Shown one piece after another: positions 35,159-47,707 of a DNA stretch of 64,000 nt. The DNA is from Acanthornis magna (lineage: Eukaryota > Chordata > Aves > Passeriformes > Acanthizidae): assembly GCA_036785705.1 (NCBI GenBank), contig JAWUZG010001150.1:1-64000 (forward strand), given 5' to 3'. The stretch's first letter is position 1. Each line of letters starts with the position of its first letter. The translations under genes were made by a program, and so were the position numbers. The notes under the pieces were generated by a model, which had not been told where the DNA came from, made no database searches, and worked only from the letters and a program-made list of their open reading frames with translations.

Positions 35159-36951
35159 TAGATCTCCTAACCCTAACCCTAGGCGTAACCCTAACCCTAG
35201 CCCTAGTTAATTACCCGAGCCCACTACCTGGGTTTTCCCTACCAGAAAGATGGAGGAGCAGAAATGTTGGGGAGATGCTGCGATGGCCTTGGCAGGCCCT
35301 TTCCAGCCCCAGTGTCCCTGGAGCTCTAGGCACTTTCCTTCTCTCAACCCCAACTCTAGGCCAAATGGCAGCTTGTGGCCGGGGCCGAGGTGCCCACCCC
35401 TGTGGGGCCTCCAGGTCAGCAAGGTGTGGAAGCAGCAAGGTTGTGGCCTTGTTGCGTTTGCCTTGGCAGGCCCTTTCCAGCGCCAGTGTTCCTGGAGCTC
35501 AAGGCCCTTTAGATCTCCTAACCCTAACCCTAGGCGTAACCCTAACCCTAGCTCTAGTTAATTACCCAAACACACTGGCAGGGTTCTCCCTATCAGAATG
35601 ATGGAGGAGCAGCAGTGTTGGGGCGCTGCTGCGATGGCCTCGGCAGGCCCTTTCCAGCCCCAGTGTTCCCAGAGCTCGAGGCTCTTTATATCTCTCCAGC
35701 CTAACTCCAGCCCAAATGGCACCTTGTGGCCGGGGCCAAGGTGCCCACCCCTGTGGGGGTCCAGATCAGAAAGGTGTGGGAGCAGCAAGGTTGGGGCCTT
35801 GTTGCATTGGCCTTTGCAGGCCCTTTCCAGCCCCAGTGTTCCTGGAGCTCGAGGTTCTTTATATCCCTCCGGCGTGACCCCAGCCCCTAAGGGCACCCTT
35901 GCACTGGGACAGAGAGGCTTAGCACCATAGATGGCACAGATTAAAACACGTGCAGCTGGCAGTGGAGGCACCTGGTATGCTCTGGACACTCAGCTCCAAG
36001 GGTTTAGCTCAAGGTTCTATTGCTCTCTTAGCCAAAGTACAAATCCCCACGAGGTATACTCAAGAGGTGAAAATCACGCTAAAGTTCACTGGCAAAAGGA
36101 TCCAAACAACCAATCCAAAATCAAGCATCTTTGGCAAACCATGAAATACAACATAGAATGCAACATAAAACCCCTTATCATAGCATTACTCGGTGTTAAT
36201 TTAGCATTTACTTAGCGTAAACTTAGCCTAACCCAGAGAAACCTTTACACTGAAAAGATGCTACGTTACCCAGAAGTTCCAGGAAAAGAAAAGTAGGAAA
36301 AGAAAGAGAGGCAGAGAGAAAGACCCAAGGAGAGAAGAGATCTAGGAAAACACATAGAGACCTACCAGCTCCTAGGATTCCTGCAGGGGCAGCATGGGAA
36401 ACGCGGGCAGGGTTATATAGGGTGTGAGCACATGCTGACCTCATGCTCTGTCCTTTTAAGCCCCGCATGGCCTTCACGTACCTGCCCCTGAGGTGGCACT
36501 TCTGGCCATTTGGCCAGTCAGGGCCCAGGTGAGCACTTGGGCCACCCCAAGACTCCAGCACGGACAGCTCAGCCAGGCCTTGGGGTGGCTCTGGGTACAC
36601 AGCAGGGCGCTAAAGGCCTCACCTGCAACAAAGTCTGGCCGGTCCCTCCCAGCAGGTACAGGCAATGGCATTCCAAGATGTAGCAAGACAGGCGACATCC
36701 AGTCTCTGGCAGCACCCTGCCATGATGCCCTTGCAATGCCTTGGCCAGTGCCAGTGTCCGTGGAGCTGTAGGCTCCACAGCTCTCTGAAGTCTAAGACCA
36801 GCCCACAGGGCAGCTGGTGGCTGGGGCCGAGGTGCCCAGCCCTATAGGGGGTCCAGATCAGAAAGGTGTGGGAGCAGCAAGGTTGGGGCCTTGTCACATT
36901 TGCCTTGGCAGGCTCTTTCCAGCGCCAGTGTTCCTGGAGCTCAAGGCCCTT
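35159..36951 (+). repeat. Unit 21 (A-B-tail)
   Basis: Barcode ggcgt aga cc aagt. Private changes in B and tail start: CCTTTGCAGG (near 35814), GAGGTTCTTT (near 35854) and GGCGTGACC (near 35873). Confidence 0.96.
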
Positions 36952-38742
36952 TAGATCTCCTAACCCTAACCCTAGGCGTAACCCTAACCCTAGCTCTAGT
37001 TAATTACCCAAACACACTAGCAGGGTTCTCCCTATCAGAATGATGGAGGAGCAGCAGTGTTGGGGCGCTGCTGCGATGGCCTCGGCAGGCCCTTTCCAGC
37101 CCCAGTGTTCCCGGAGCTCGAGGCTCTTTATATCTCTCCAGCCTAACTCCAGCCCAAATGGCACCTTGTGGCCGGGGCCAAGGTGCCCACCCCTGTGGGG
37201 GTCCAGATCAGAAAGGTGTGGGAGCAGCAAGGTTGGGGCCTTGTTGCATTGGCCTTGGCAGGCCCTTTCCAGCGCCAGTGTTCCTGGAGCTCAAGGCCCT
37301 TTAGATCTCCTAACCCTAACCCTAGGCGTAACCCTAACCCTAGCTCTAGTTAATTACCCAAACACACTAGCAGGGTTCTCCCTATCAGAATGATGGAGGA
37401 GCAGCAGTGTTGGGGCACTGCTGCGATGGCCTCGGCAGGCCCTTTCCAGCGCCAGTGTTCCCAGAGCTCAAGGCTCTTTATATCTCTCCAGCCTAACTCC
37501 AGCCCAAATGGCACCTTGTGGCCGGGGCCAAGGTGCCCACCCCTGTGGGGGTCCAGATCAGAAAGGTGTGGGAGCAGCAAGGTTGGGGCCTTGTTGCATT
37601 GGCCTTGGCAGGCCCTTTCCAGCCCCAGTGTTCCTGGAGCTCGAGGCTCTTTATATCCCTCCGGCCTGACCCCAGCCCCTAAGGGCACCCTTGCACTGGG
37701 ACAGAGAGGCTTAGCACCATAGATGGCACAGATTAAAACACGTGCAGCTGGCAGTGGAGGCACCTGGTATGCTCTGGACACTCAGCTCCAAGGGTTTAGC
37801 TCAAGGTTCTATTGCTCTCTTAGCCAAAGTACAAATCCCCACGAGGTATACTCAAGAGGTGAAAATCACGCTAAAGTTCACTGGCAAAAGGATCCAAACA
37901 ACCAATCCAAAATCAAGCATCTTTGGCAAACCATGAAATACAACATAGAATGCAACATAAAACCCCTTATCATAGCATTACTCGGTGTTAATTTAGCATT
38001 TACTTAGCGTAAACTTAGCCTAACCCAGAGAAACCTTTACACTGAAAAGATGCTACGTTACCCAGAAGTTCCAGGAAAAGAAAAGTAGGAAAAGAAAGAG
38101 AGGCAGAGAGAAAGACCCAAGGAGAGAAGAGATCTAGGAAAACACATAGAGACCTACCAGCTCCTAGGATTCCTGCAGGGGCAGCATGGGAAACGTGGGC
38201 AGGGTTATATAGGGTGTGAGCACATGCTGACCTCATGCTCTGTCCTTTTAAGCCCCGCATGGCCTTCACGTACCTGCCCCTGAGGTGGCACTTCTGGCCA
38301 TTTGGCCAGTCAGGGCCCAGGTGAGCACTTGGGCCACCCCAAGACTCCAGCACGGACAGCTCAGCCAGGCCTTGGGGTGGCTCTGGGTACACAACAGGGC
38401 GCTAAAGGCCTCACCTGCAACAAAGTCTGGCCGGTCCCTCCCAGCAGGTACAGGCAATGGCATTCCAAGATGTAGCAAGACAGGCGACATCCAGTCTCTG
38501 GCAGCACCCTGCCATGATGCCCTTGCAATGCCTTGGCCAGTGCCAGTGTCCGTGGAGCTGTAGGCTCCACAGCTCTCTGAAGTCTAAGACCAGCCCACAG
38601 GGCAGCTTGTGGCTGGGGCCGAGGTGCCCAGCCCTATAGGGGGTCCAGATCAGAAAGGTGTGGGAGCAGCAAGGTTGGGGATTGTCACATTTGCCTTGGC
38701 AGGCTCTTTCCAGCGCCAGTGTTCCTGGAGCTCAAGGCCCTT
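36952..38742 (+). repeat. Unit 22 (B-B-tail, 1,791 bp)
   Basis: First B 36952-37301, second B 37302-37651, tail to 38742. B marker sets aag then aaa, tail cc aatt. A is replaced by B. Changes GGCACTGC, AACGTGGG (near 38195) and ACACAACAGG (near 38393) are shared with unit 25. The tail end reads GGGGATTGTC (near 38680), one base short. Confidence 0.95.
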
Positions 38743-40535
38743 TAGATCTCCTAACCCTAACCCTAGGCGTAACCCTAACCCTAGCCCTAGTTAATTACCC
38801 GAGCCCACTACCTGGGTTTTCCCTACCAGAAAGATGGAGGAGCAGAAATGTTGGGGAGATGCTGCGATGGCCTTGGCAGGCCCTTTCCAGCCCCAGTGTC
38901 CCTGGAGCTCTAGGCACTTTCCTTCTCTCAACCCCAACTCTAGGCCAAATGGCAGCTTGTGGCCGGGGCCAAGGTGCCCACCCCTGTGGGGCCTCCAGGT
39001 CAGCAAGGTGTGGAAGCAGCAAGGTTGTGGCCTTGTTGCGTTTGCCTTGGCAGGCCCTTTCCAGCGCCAGTGTTCCTGGAGCTCAAGGCCCTTTAGATCT
39101 CCTAACCCTAACCCTAGGCGTAACCCTAACCCTAGCTCTAGTTAATTACCCAAACACACTGGCAGGGTTCTCCCTATCAGAATGATGGAGGAGCAGCAGT
39201 GTTGGGGCGCTGCTGCGATGGCCTCGGCAGGCCCTTTCCAGCGCCAGTGTTCCCAGAGCTCGAGGCTCTTTATATCTCTCCAGCCTAACTCCAGCCCAAA
39301 TGGCACCTTGTGGCCGGGGCCAAGGTGCCCACCCCTGTGGGGGTCCAGATCAGAAAGGTGTGGGAGCAGCAAGGTTGGGGCCTTGTTGCATTGGCCTTGG
39401 CAGGCCCTTTCCAGCGCCAGTGTTCCTGGAGCTCGAGGCTCTTTATATCTCTCCGGCCTGATCCCAGCCCCTAAGGGCACCCTTGCACTGGGACAGAGAG
39501 GCTTAGCACCATAGATGGCACAGATTAAAACACGTGCAGCTGGCAGTGGAGGCACCTGGTATGCTCTGGACACTCAGCTCCAAGGGTTTAGCTCAAGGTT
39601 CTATTGCTCTCTTAGCCAAAGTACAAATCCCCACGAGGTATACTCAAGAGGTGAAAATCACGCTAAAGTTCGCTGGCAAAAGGATCCAAACAACCAATCC
39701 AAAATCAAGCATCTTTGGCAAACCATGAAATACAACATAGAATGCAACATAAAACCCCTTATCATAGCATTACTCGGTGTTAATTTAGCATTTACTTAGC
39801 GTAAACTTAGCCTAACCCAGAGAAACCTTTACACTGAAAAGATGCTACGTTACCCAGAAGTTCCAGGAAAAGAAAAGTAGGAAAAGAAAGAGAGGCAGAG
39901 AGAAAGACCCAAGGAGAGAAGAGATCTAGGAAAACACATAGAGACCTACCAGCTCCTAGGATTCCTGCAGGGGCAGCATGGGAAACGCGGGCAGGGTTAT
40001 ATAGGGTGTGAGCACATGCTGACCTCATGCTCTGTCCTTTTAAGCCCCGCATGGCCTTCACGTACCTGCCCCTGAGGTGGCACTTCTGGCCATTTGGCCA
40101 GTCGGGGCCCAGGTGAGCACTTGGGCCACCCCAAGACTCCAGCACGGACAGCTCAGCCAGGCCTTGGGGTGGCTCTGGGTACACAGCAGGGCGCTAAAGG
40201 CCTCACCTGCAACAAAGTCTGGCCGGTCCCTCCCAGCAGGTACAGGCAATGGCATTCCAAGATGTAGCAAGACAGGCGGCATGCAGTCTCTGGCAGCACC
40301 CTGCCATGATGCCCTTGCAATGCCTTGGCCAGTGCCAGTGTCCGTGGAGCTGTAGGCTCCACAGCTCTCTGAAGTCTAAGACCAGCCCACAGGGCAGCTG
40401 GTGGCTGGGGCCGAGGTGCCCAGCCCTATAGGGGGTCCAGATCAGAAAGGTGTGGGAGCAGCAAGGTTGGGGCCTTGTCACATTTGCCTTGGCAGGCCCT
40501 TTCCAGCGCCAGTGTTCCTGGAGCTCAAGGCCCTT
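38743..40535 (+). repeat. Unit 23 (A-B-tail)
   Basis: Barcode ggcat aga tt gggc. Private changes: GTTCGCTGG in the AT-rich core (near 39671) and GGCATGCAG in the GC-rich core (near 40284). CCAGCGCC replaces CCAGCCCC in both halves of B. Confidence 0.96.
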
Positions 40536-42328
40536 TAGATCTCCTAACCCTAACCCTAGGCGTAACCCTAACCCTAGCCCTAGTTAATTACCCGAGCCCA
40601 CTACCTGGGTTTTCCCTACCAGAAAGATGGAGGAGCAGAAATGTTGGGGAGATGCTGCGATGGCCTTGGCAGGCCCTTTCCAGCCCCAGTGTCCCTGGAG
40701 CTCTAGGCACTTTCCTTCTCTCAACCCCAACTCTAGGCCAAATGGCAGCTTGTGGCCGGGGCCAAGGTGCCCACCCCTGTGGGGCCTCCAGGTCAGCAAG
40801 GTGTGGAAGCAGCAAGGTTGTGGCCTTGTCGCGTTTGCCTTGGCAGGCCCTTTCCAGCGCCAGTGTTCCTGGAGCTCAAGGCCCTTTAGATCTCCTAACC
40901 CTAACCCTAGGCGTAACCCTAACCCTAGCTCTAGTTAATTACCCAAACACACTGGGTGGGTTCTCCCTATCAGAATGATGGAGGAGCAGCAGTGTTGGGG
41001 CGCTGCTGCGATGGCCTCGGCAGGCCCTTTCCAGCCCCAGTGTTCCCGGAGCTCGAGGCTCTTTATATCTCTCCAGCCTAACTCCAGCCCAAATGGCACC
41101 TTGTGGCCGGGGCCAAGGTGCCCACTCCTGTGGGGGTCCAGATCAGAAAGGTGTGGGAGCAGCAAGGTTGGGGCCTTGTTGCATTGGCCTTGGCAGGCCC
41201 TTTCCAGCCCCAGTGTTCCTGGAGCTCGAGGCTCTTTATATCCCTCCGGCCTGACCCCAGCCCCTAAGGGCACCCTTGCACTGGGACAGAGAGGCTTAGC
41301 ACCATAGATGGCACAGATTAAAACATGTGCAGCTGGCAGTGGAGGCACCTGGTATGCTCTGGACACTCAGCTCCAAGGGTTTAGCTCAAGGTTCTATTGC
41401 TCTCTTAGCCAAAGTACAAATCCCCACGAGGTATACTCAAGAGGTGAAAATCACGCTAAAGTTCACTGGCAAAAGGATCCAAACAACCAATCCAAAATCA
41501 AGCATCTTTGGCAAACCATGAAATACAACATAGAATGCAACATAAAACCCCTTATCATAGCATTACTCGGTGTTAATTTAGCATTTACTTAGCGTAAACT
41601 TAGCCTAACCCAGAGAAACCTTTACACTGAAAAGATGCTACGTTACCCAGAAGTTCCAGGAAAAGAAAAGTAGGAAAAGAAAGAGAGGCAGAGAGAAAGA
41701 CCCAAGGAGAGAAGAGATCTAGGAAAACACATAGAGACCTACCAGCTCCTAGGATTCCTGCAGGGGCAGCATGGGAAACGCGGGCAGGGTTATATAGGGT
41801 GTGAGCACATGCTGACCTCATGCTCTGTCCTTTTAAGCCCCGCATGGCCTTCACGTACCTGCCCCTGAGGTGGCACTTCTGGCCATTTGGCCAGTCAGGG
41901 CCCAGGTGAGCACTTGGGCCACCCCAAGACTCCAGCACGGACAGCTCAGCCAGGCCTTGGGGTGGCTCTGGGTACACAGCAGGGCGCTAAAGGCCTCACC
42001 TGCAACAAAGTCTGGCCGGTCCCTCCCAGCAGGTACAGGCAATGGCATTCCAAGATGTAGCAAGACAGGCGGCATCCAGTCTCTGGCAGCACCCTGCCAT
42101 GATGCCCTTGCAATGCCTTGGCCAGTGCCAGTGTCCGTGGAGCTGTAGGCTCCACAGCTCTCTGAAGTCTAAGACCAGCCCACAGGGCAGCTTGTGGCTG
42201 GGGCCGAGGTGCCCAGCCCTATAGGGGGTCCAGATCAGAAAGGTGTGGGAGCAGCAAGGTTGGGGCCTTGTCACATTTGCCTTGGCAGGCCCTTTCCAGC
42301 GCCAGTGTTCCTGGAGCTCAAGGCCCTT
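40536..42328 (+). repeat. Unit 24 (A-B-tail)
   Basis: Barcode ggcac agg cc agtc. Private changes: CACTGGGTGGG in B (near 40954), CCCACTCCTG (near 41126) and CATGTG in the first E-box (near 41325). Confidence 0.96.
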
Positions 42329-44121
42329 TAGATCTCCTAACCCTAACCCTAGGCGTAACCCTAACCCTAGCCCTAGTTAATTACCCGAGCCCACTACCTG
42401 GGTTTTCCCTACCAGAAAGATGGAGGAGCAGAAATGTTGGGGAGATGCTGCGATGGCCTTGGCAGGCCCTTTCCAGCCCCAGTGTCCCTGGAGCTCTAGG
42501 CACTTTCCTTCTCTCAACCCCAACTCTAGGCCAAATGGCAGCTTGTGGCCGGGGCCGAGGTGCCCACCCCTGTGGGGCCTCCAGGTCAGCAAGGTGTGGA
42601 AGCAGCAAGGTTGTGGCCTTGTCGCGTTTGCCTTGGCAGGCCCTTTCCAGCGCCAGTGTTCCTGGAGCTCAAGGCCCTTTAGATCTCCTAACCCTAACCC
42701 TAGGCGTAACCCTAACCCTAGCTCTAGTTAATTACCCAAACACACTAGCAGGGTTCTCCCTATCAGAATGATGGAGGAGCAGCAGTGTTGGGGCACTGCT
42801 GCGATGGCCTCGGCAGGCCCTTTCCAGCCCCAGTGTTCCCGGAGCTCGAGGCTCTTTATATCTCTCCAGCCTAACTCCAGCCCAAATGGCACCTTGTGGC
42901 CGGGGCCAAGGTGCCCACCCCTGTGGGGGTCCAGATCAGAAAGGTGTGGGAGCAGCAAGGTTGGGGCCTTGTTGCATTGGCCTTGGCAGGCCCTTTCCAG
43001 CCCCAGTGTTCCTGGAGCTCGAGGCTCTTTATATCTCTCCGGCCTGACCCCAGCCCCTAAGGGCACCCTTGCACTGGGACAGAGAGGCTTAGCACCATAG
43101 ATGGCACAGATTAAAACACGTGCAGCTGGCAGTGGAGGCACCTGGTATGCTCTGGACACTCAGCTCCAAGGGTTTAGCTCAAGGTTCTATTGCTCTCTTA
43201 GCCAAAGTACAAATCCCCACGAGGTATACTCAAGAGGTGAAAATCACGCTAAAGTTCACTGGCAAAAGGATCCAAACAACCAATCCAAAATCAAGCATCT
43301 TTGGAAAACCATGAAATACAACATAGAATGCAACATAAAACCCCTTATCATAGCATTACTCGGTGTTAATTTAGCATTTACTTAGCGTAAACTTAGCCTA
43401 ACCCAGAGAAACCTTTACACTGAAAAGATGCTACGTTACCCAGAAGTTCCAGGAAAAGAAAAGTAGGAAAAGAAAGAGAGGCAGAGAGAAAGACCCAAGG
43501 AGAGAAGAGATCTAGGAAAACACATAGAGACCTACCAGCTCCTAGGATTCCTGCAGGGGCAGCATGGGAAACGTGGGCAGGGTTATATAGGGTGTGAGCA
43601 CATGCTGACCTCATGCTCTGTCCTTTTAAGCCCCGCATGGCCTTCACGTACCTGCCCCTGAGGTGGCACTTCTGGCCATTTGGCCAGTCAGGGCCCAGGT
43701 GAGCACTTGGGCCACCCCAAGACTCCAGCACGGACAGCTCAGCCAGGCCTTGGGGTGGCTCTGGGTACACAACAGGGCGCTAAAGGCCTCACCTGCAACA
43801 AAGTCTGGCCGGTCCCTCCCAGCAGGTACAGGCAATGGCATTCCAAGATGTAGCAAGACAGGCGACATCCAGTCTCTGGCAGCACCCTGCCATGATGCCC
43901 TTGCAATGCCTTGGCCAGTGCCAGTGTCCGTGGAGCTGTAGGCTCCACAGCTCTCTGAAGTCTAAGACCAGCCCACAGGGCAGCTTGTGGCTGGGGCCGA
44001 GGTGCCCAGCCCTATAGGGGGTCCAGATCAGAAAGGTGTGGGAGCAGCAAGGTTGGGGCCTTGTCACATTTGCCTTGGCAGGCTCTTTCCAGCGCCAGTG
44101 TTCCTGGAGCTCAAGGCCCTT
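42329..44121 (+). repeat. Unit 25 (A-B-tail)
   Basis: Barcode ggcgc aag tc aatt. It shares GGCACTGC, AACGTGGG (near 43573) and ACACAACAGG (near 43771) with unit 22, 5,378 bp upstream. Private change TTTGGAAAACC (near 43304). Confidence 0.96.
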
Positions 44122-45914
44122 TAGATCTCCTAACCCTAACCCTAGGCGTAACCCTAACCCTAGCCCTAGTTAGTTACCCGAGCCCACTACCTGGGTTTTC
44201 CCTACCAGAAAGATGGAGGAGCAGAAATGTTGGGGAGATGCTGCGATGGCCTTGGCAGGCCCTTTCCAGCCCCAGTGTCCCTGGAGCTCTAGGCACTTTC
44301 CTTCTCTCAACCCCAACTCTAGGCCAAATGGCAGCTTGTGGCCGGGGCCGAGGTGCCCACCCCTGTGGGGCCTCCAGGTCAGCAAGGTGTGGAAGCAGCA
44401 AGGTTGTGGCCTTGTTGCGTTTGCCTTGGCAGGCCCTTTCCAGCGCCAGTGTTCCTGGAGCTCAAGGCCCTTTAGATCTCCTAACCCTAACCCTAGGCGT
44501 AACCCTAACCCTAGCTCTAGTTAATTACCCAAACACACTGGCAGGGTTCTCCCTATCAGAATGATGGAGGAGCAGCAGTGTTGGGGCGCTGCTGCGATGG
44601 CCTCGGCAGGCCCTTTCCAGCCCCAGTGTTCCCAGAGCTCGAGGCTCTTTATATCTCTCCAGCCTAACTCCAGCCCAAATGGCACCTTGTGGCCGGGGCC
44701 AAGGTGCCCACCCCTGTGGGGGTCCAGATCAGAAAGGTGTGGGAGCAGCAAGGTTGGGGCCTTGTTGCATTGGCCTTGGCAGGCCCTTTCCAGCGCCAGT
44801 GTTCCTGGAGCTCGAGGCTCTTTATATCCCTCCGGCCTGACCCCAGCCCCTAAGGGCACCCTTGCACTGGGACAGAGAGGCTTAGCACCATAGATGGCAC
44901 AGATTAAAACACGTGCAGCTGGCAGTGGAGGCACCTGGTATGCTCTGGACACTCAGCTCCAAGGGTTTAGCTCAAGGTTCTATTGCTCTCTTAGCCAAAG
45001 TACAAATCCCCACGAGGTATACTCAAGAGGTGAAAATCACGCTAAAGTTCACTGGCAAAAGGATCCAAACAACCAATCCAAAATCAATCATCTTTGGCAA
45101 ACCATGAAATACAACATAGAATGCAACATAAAACCCCTTATCATAGCATTACTCGGTGTTAATTTAGCATTTACTTAGCGTAAACTTAGCCTAACCCAGA
45201 GAAACCTTTACACTGAAAAGATGCTACGTTACCCAGAAGTTCCAGGAAAAGAAAAGTAGGAAAAGAAAGAGAGGCAGAGAGAAAGACCCAAGGAGAGAAG
45301 AGATCTAGGAAAACACATAGAGACCTACCAGCTCCTAGGATTCCTGCAGGGGCAGCATGGGAAACGCGGGCAGGGTTATATAGGGTGTGAGCACATGCTG
45401 ACCTCATGCTCTGTCCTTTTAAGCCCCGCATGGCCTTCACGTACCTGCCCCTGAGGTGGCACTTCTGGCCATTTGGCCAGTCAGGGCCCAGGTGAGCACT
45501 TGGGCCACCCCAAGACTCCAGCACGGACAGCTCAGCCAGGCCTTGGGGTGGCTCTGGGTACACAGCAGGGCGCTAAAGGCCTCACCTGCAACAAAGTCTG
45601 GCCGGTCCCTCCCAGCAGGTACAGGCAATGGCATTCCAAGATGTAGCAAGACAGGCGACATCCAGTCTCTGGCAGCACCCTGCCATGATGCCCTTGCAAT
45701 GCCTTGGCCAGTGCCAGTGTCCGTGGAGCTGTAGGCTCCACAGCTCTCTGAAGTCTAAGACCAGCCCACAGGGCAGCTTGTGGCTGGGGCCGAGGTGCCC
45801 AGCCCTATAGGGGGTCCAGATCAGAAAGGTGTGGGAGCAGCAAGGTTGGGGCCTTGTCACATTTGCCTTGGCAGGCTCTTTCCAGCGCCAGTGTTCCTGG
45901 AGCTCAAGGCCCTT
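44122..45914 (+). repeat. Unit 26 (A-B-tail)
   Basis: Barcode ggcgt aga cc aatt. GTTAGTTACC in A (near 44172), shared only with unit 27; AATCAATCATC as in units 17 and 19. Confidence 0.96.
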
Positions 45915-47707
45915 TAGATCTCCTAACCCTAACCCTAGGCGTAACCCTAACCCTAGCCCTAGTTAGTTACCCGAGCCCACTACCTGGGTTTTCCCTACCA
46001 GAAAGATGGAGGAGCAGAAATGTTGGGGAGATGCTGCGATGGCCTTGGCAGGCCCTTTCCAGCCCCAGTGTCCCTGGAGCTCTAGGCACTTTCCTTCTCT
46101 CAACCCCAACTCTAGGCCAAATGGCAGCTTGTGGCCGGGGCCGAGGTGCCCACCCCTGTGGGGCCTCCAGGTCAGCAAGGTGTGGAAGCAGCAAGGTTGT
46201 GGCCTTGTTGCGTTTGCCTTGGCAGGCCCTTTCCAGCGCCAGTGTTCCTGGAGCTCAAGGCCCTTTAGATCTCCTAACCCTAACCCTAGGTGTAACCCTA
46301 ACCCTAGCTCTAGTTAATTACCCAAACACACTAGCAGGGTTCTCCCTATCAGAATGATGGAGGAGCAGCAGTGTTGGGGCGCTGCTGCGATGGCCTCGGC
46401 AGGCCCTTTCCAGCGCCAGTGTTCCCAGAGCTCGAGGCTCTTTATATCTCTCCAGCCTAACTCCAGCCCAAATGGCACCTTGTGGCCGGGGCCAAGGTGC
46501 CCACCCCTGTGGGGGTCCAGATCAGAAAGGTGTGGGAGCAGCAAGGTTGGGGCCTTGTTGCATTGGCCTTGGCAGGCCCTTTCCAGCGCCAGTGTTCCTG
46601 GAGCTCGAGGCTCTTTATATCCCTCCGGCCTGACCCCAACCCCTAAGGGCACCCTTGCACTGGGACAGAGAGGCTTAGCACCATAGATGGCACAGATTAA
46701 AACACGTGCAGCTGGCAGTGGAGGCACCTGGTATGCTCTGGACACTCAGCTCCAAGGGTTTAGCTCAAGGTTCTATTGCTCTCTTAGCCAAAGTACAAAT
46801 CCCCACGAGGTATACTCAAGAGGTGAAAATCACGCTAAAGTTCACTGGCAAAAGGATCCAAACAACCAATCCAAAATCAAGCATCTTTGGCAAACCATGA
46901 AATACAACATAGAATGCAACATAAAACCCCTTATCATAGCATTACTCGGTGTTAATTTAGCATTTACTTAGCGTAAACTTAGCCTAACCCAGAGAAACCT
47001 TTACACTGAAAAGATGCTACGTTACCCAGAAGTTCCAGGAAAAGAAAAGTAGGAAAAGAAAGAGAGGCAGAGAGAAAGACCCAAGGAGAGAAGAGATCTA
47101 GGAAAACACATAGAGACCTACCAGCTCCTAGGATTCCTGCAGGGGCAGCATGGGAAACGCGGGCAGGGTTATATAGGGTGTGAGCACATGCTGACCTCAT
47201 GCTCTGTCCTTTTAAGCCCCGCATGGCCTTCACGTACCTGCCCCTGAGGTGGCACTTCTGGCCATTTGGCCAGTCAGGGCCCAGGTGAGCACTTGGGCCA
47301 CCCCAAGACTCCAGCACGGACAGCTCAGCCAGGCCTTGGGGTGGCTCTGGGTACACAGCAGGGCGCTAAAGGCCTCACCTGCAACAAAGTCTGGCCGGTC
47401 CCTCCCAGCAGGTACAGGCAATGGCATTCCAAGATGTAGCAAGACAGGCGACATCCAGTCTCTGGCAGCACCCTGCCATGATGCCCTTGCAATGCCTTGG
47501 CCAGTGCCAGTGTCCGTGGAGCTGTAGGCTCCACAGCTCTCTGAAGTCTAAGACCAGCCCACAGGGCAGCTGGTGGCTGGGGCCGAGGTGCCCAGCCCTA
47601 TAGGGGGTCCAGATCAGAAAGGTGTGGGAGCAGCAAGGTTGGGGCCTTGTCACATTTGCCTTGGCAGGCCCTTTCCAGCGCCAGTGTTCCTGGAGCTCAA
47701 GGCCCTT
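45915..47707 (+). repeat. Unit 27 (A-B-tail)
   Basis: Barcode ggcgt aaa cc aagc. GTTAGTTACC in A as in unit 26. Private changes AGGTGTAACC in the B telomere block (near 46290) and GACCCCAACCCC at the tail start (near 46638). Confidence 0.96.
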
